Part shown: in pieces, positions 13,436-15,138 of the stretch
Numbering within the stretch: the stretch's first letter is position 1
How the letters are laid out: each line of letters starts with the position of its first letter
Assembly (NCBI GenBank): GCA_022704885.1
Contig: JAKJFO010000097.1
Coordinates: forward strand, 1 to 15,138
Length of the DNA stretch: 15,138 nt
Origin: Candidatus Rifleibacteriota bacterium
GTDB taxonomy: Bacteria > Riflebacteria > Ozemobacteria > Ozemobacterales > Ozemobacteraceae
Direction: 5' to 3'
Translations under genes and position numbers: made by a program
Notes under the pieces: generated by a model
What the model was told of the DNA's origin: nothing
Database searches by the model: none
What the model saw: only the letters and a program-made list of their open reading frames with translations

Positions 13436-14589
13436 GCGAACTGATACGTTCCGGGCGAATATTCTTTCTGGCAGGCGAACAGAGCGGTGATCTGCATGGC
13501 TCACTGGTCATCAATCATCTGCGCCAGGCCGCGCCCGATGTCGTGATCGATGGCATCGGAGGCCCGATGATGAAAGCCGCCGGCATGCACTGCATTCACA
13601 GCAGCGATGAACTTGCAGTCATCGGCTTTGTCGAAGTGCTCAAGAACATTCGCCATCTTGCCCGCATTCTGAAAGATGTCAAAAGCTGGCTGACAAAAAC
13701 ACGACCAGACATGGTCGTGCTCATCGACTACCCTGGATTCAACCAGAGAGTCGCCGAAATTGCGCGTTCACTCAATATTCATGTGCTTTATTATATCTGT
13801 CCGCAGGTCTGGGCCTGGCATGCCAGCAGAGTCGAAAAGATAACCCGTCTGATCAATGAGGCGGTAGTAGTGTTTCCGTTCGAGGTAGACATCTGGGCTC
13901 GTGCAGGAGCTACCGTAAACTGGTTCGGTCACCCGCTTGTCGGTTTTGCCAAACCATCTGGCTCGTGTGATGATCTCAGGCCGGCTCTCAAGGGCGAAGC
14001 AGAATCGCTGATCAGTCTTCTGCCGGGAAGCCGCACTCAGGAGATTTATTACATTCTGCCTGAACTGCTCGACGCGGCCGAATTAATTCTGAAGCAGAGG
14101 CCGTCTACCCGATTTCTGCTGCCGGTGGCAGGAGCGATTGATGATGCGCTGATATTGCCGCATCTCAAGGGGCGCAACCTTCCCATAACCATGCTGCGCG
14201 GGCAGACCTATGATGCTATTGCAGTGTCTGATCTTTGTCTGGTTGCTTCCGGTACTGCAACTCTCGAATCGGCAATTATCGGGACGCCGATGGTCGTGGT
14301 ATATCGCGTAAACTGGCTGACTTCTCTGATTTCGAAATTCATCATTCAGGCCGAACATATTGGCCTGCCCAATGTCATCGCCGGGCGCCGCATCGTGCCC
14401 GAATTCATTCGCGGCGACTTCAAGGCTTCTCTTATTGCAGCTGAAGCGCTTGCCATTCTCAACGACCCGCAGCGTCAGGCAAAAATGCGTGAAGACCTTG
14501 ATCTCGTCCGAAAAAGTCTGGGCGAACCCGGGGCCAGCCGGCGCGTGGCAGAACATATTGCCGCCAGAATACAGGAGCTGAGACGCTGA
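13432..14589 (+). CDS. lpxB: Lipid-A-disaccharide synthase LpxB (GTG start)
   Basis: LpxB is a family 19 glycosyltransferase that joins lipid X to UDP-2,3-diacylglucosamine, making the beta-1,6 disaccharide of lipid A on the inner membrane. The 385 residues match the usual length. Signature blocks in order: FLAGEQSGDLHG (12-23), IDGIGGPMM (about 39-47), LIDYPGFNQRVAE, YYICPQVWAWHASR (about 120-133), FPFEVD, SLLPGSRTQEI and ASGTATLESAIIGTPMVVVYR. All expected motifs are present and nothing is broken. The GTG start at 13432 overlaps the methyltransferase stop and is supported by AAGGAG at 13418-13423 with 8-nt spacing. Its stop overlaps the next ATG by 1 nt (TGATG), tying it to the MsbA-type exporter that flips its pathway's product. 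Confidence 0.98.
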   Translation: MSELIRSGRIFFLAGEQSGDLHGSLVINHLRQAAPDVVIDGIGGPMMKAAGMHCIHSSDELAVIGFVEVLKNIRHLARILKDVKSWLTKTRPDMVVLIDYPGFNQRVAEIARSLNIHVLYYICPQVWAWHASRVEKITRLINEAVVVFPFEVDIWARAGATVNWFGHPLVGFAKPSGSCDDLRPALKGEAESLISLLPGSRTQEIYYILPELLDAAELILKQRPSTRFLLPVAGAIDDALILPHLKGRNLPITMLRGQTYDAIAVSDLCLVASGTATLESAIIGTPMVVVYRVNWLTSLISKFIIQAEHIGLPNVIAGRRIVPEFIRGDFKASLIAAEALAILNDPQRQAKMREDLDLVRKSLGEPGASRRVAEHIAARIQELRR

Positions 14590-15138
14590 TGCAGACCTTT
14601 AACCGCATTCTCAGCTATTTCAAAGATTACAAGGCCGCTCTTGTTTTCGGCACTTTGTGCAGTGCGGTCGTGGCGATCTGTACGATCTTTCCGGCCTGGA
14701 TCATGAAAAGTGTGGTCAACGACGTGCTTGTCGACCGCAATATCGGCGCTCTGCACTGGATTGCGCTCGCTCTGGTCGTGGTCATGTTCATCAAAGGAGT
14801 TGCCGATTTCGTCAGAGGCTACCTGATGCATTACGTGTCTCAGAGTATTCTGCGCACCATTCGCACCTCATGCTTCGATCGTCTGCTGCGGCTGTCTCTT
14901 TCCTATTACGAAAAGCAGCGCACCGGGCAGTTGATGAGCCGAATTACCGCTGACGTGCTGATTCTGCAGAACCTGTTGACAAGCTTCACTTCATTGATCG
15001 GAGACTTTATCGCCTTTTTTGGCTTCTGTTTCTATATTTTTTACCTGCATTGGAAGCTGGCGACAATCTCGGTGATCATTATTCCTTTCATTGGCGGGCT
15101 GATCAACAAGTTCTCACGAAAGATGAAGAAAATCGGGA
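14589..15138 (+). CDS. msbA: MsbA-type ABC exporter (permease-ATPase fusion expected), 5' part only
   Basis: About 183 codons are visible before the right edge, covering only the first part of the transmembrane domain. Hydrophobic helices at about 18-36, 54-71, 130-148 and 155-170 alternate with the charged coupling region SLSYYEKQRTGQLMSRITADV (about 97-117). That text (YYE..RTG.LMSRIT.D) is typical of type IV ABC exporters such as MsbA. MsbA flips the lipid A core across the inner membrane. The ATPase domain is off the window, so other lipid or drug exporters of the class cannot be excluded by sequence. The 1-nt overlap with lpxB makes MsbA the best call. Confidence 0.85.
   Translation, partial: MQTFNRILSYFKDYKAALVFGTLCSAVVAICTIFPAWIMKSVVNDVLVDRNIGALHWIALALVVVMFIKGVADFVRGYLMHYVSQSILRTIRTSCFDRLLRLSLSYYEKQRTGQLMSRITADVLILQNLLTSFTSLIGDFIAFFGFCFYIFYLHWKLATISVIIIPFIGGLINKFSRKMKKIG

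Noticed and set aside
1..15138. Search for mobile elements, CRISPR arrays, tRNA/rRNA genes, toxin-antitoxin or defence genes
   Set aside because: No transposase, integrase, regularly spaced repeats, tRNA-like cloverleaf or defence-type domain was recognised by eye; all coding space is taken by envelope and housekeeping genes.

Overview
The window comes from a diderm (LPS-bearing) bacterium and carries a dense, almost gap-free block of lipid A / lipopolysaccharide synthesis and export genes with a few housekeeping genes between them. KdsC, an LpxL-type acyltransferase, LptC, LptA, LptB, LpxI, LpxB and an MsbA-type exporter together mean an outer membrane with Kdo-containing lipid A. LpxI in place of LpxH, a DUF3084 membrane protein, and a Firmicutes-like holB-ricT pair argue against a typical gamma-proteobacterium. 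The combination would fit a diderm Firmicute or a deep-branching diderm phylum, but I cannot place it from sequence alone. Base composition looks even throughout, with no transposase, phage gene, tRNA, rRNA or CRISPR array seen.

Left half (about 1-7350, all minus strand), in transcription order: kdsC, lpxL-like acyltransferase, lptC, lptA, lptB, DUF3084 protein, metallo-beta-lactamase-fold hydrolase, diacylglycerol-kinase-family lipid kinase, and a membrane-anchored proline-rich protein that runs off the left edge. Most junctions overlap by 1 or 4 nt (TAATG, TGATG, ATGA), so this looks like one operon. It probably starts at a good promoter at 7345-7373; a weaker internal promoter may lie before the hydrolase.

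Right half (about 7440-15138, all plus strand): a divergent promoter drives a WecA/TagO-type polyprenyl-phosphate sugar-1-phosphate transferase, holB (DNA polymerase III delta prime) and ricT (PSP1 domain), each overlapping the next. A probable terminator and a new extended -10 promoter then separate a second unit: lpxI, a Gfo/Idh/MocA oxidoreductase, an isoprenylcysteine-methyltransferase-like (Ste14-like) membrane methyltransferase, lpxB, and an MsbA-type ABC exporter cut by the right edge.

How they fit: LpxI makes lipid X and LpxB joins lipid X to UDP-diacylglucosamine to give the disaccharide. KdsC supplies Kdo, the LpxL-type enzyme adds a secondary acyl chain, and MsbA flips the product. 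LptB powers extraction, and LptC and LptA carry LPS across the periplasm. The oxidoreductase and the methyltransferase inside the lpx unit are the most interesting genes. They suggest a modified lipid A, possibly GlcN3N-type and/or phosphate-methylated as in Leptospira. Nothing here looks like a wholly new system; the novelty lies in accessory genes within a known pathway.
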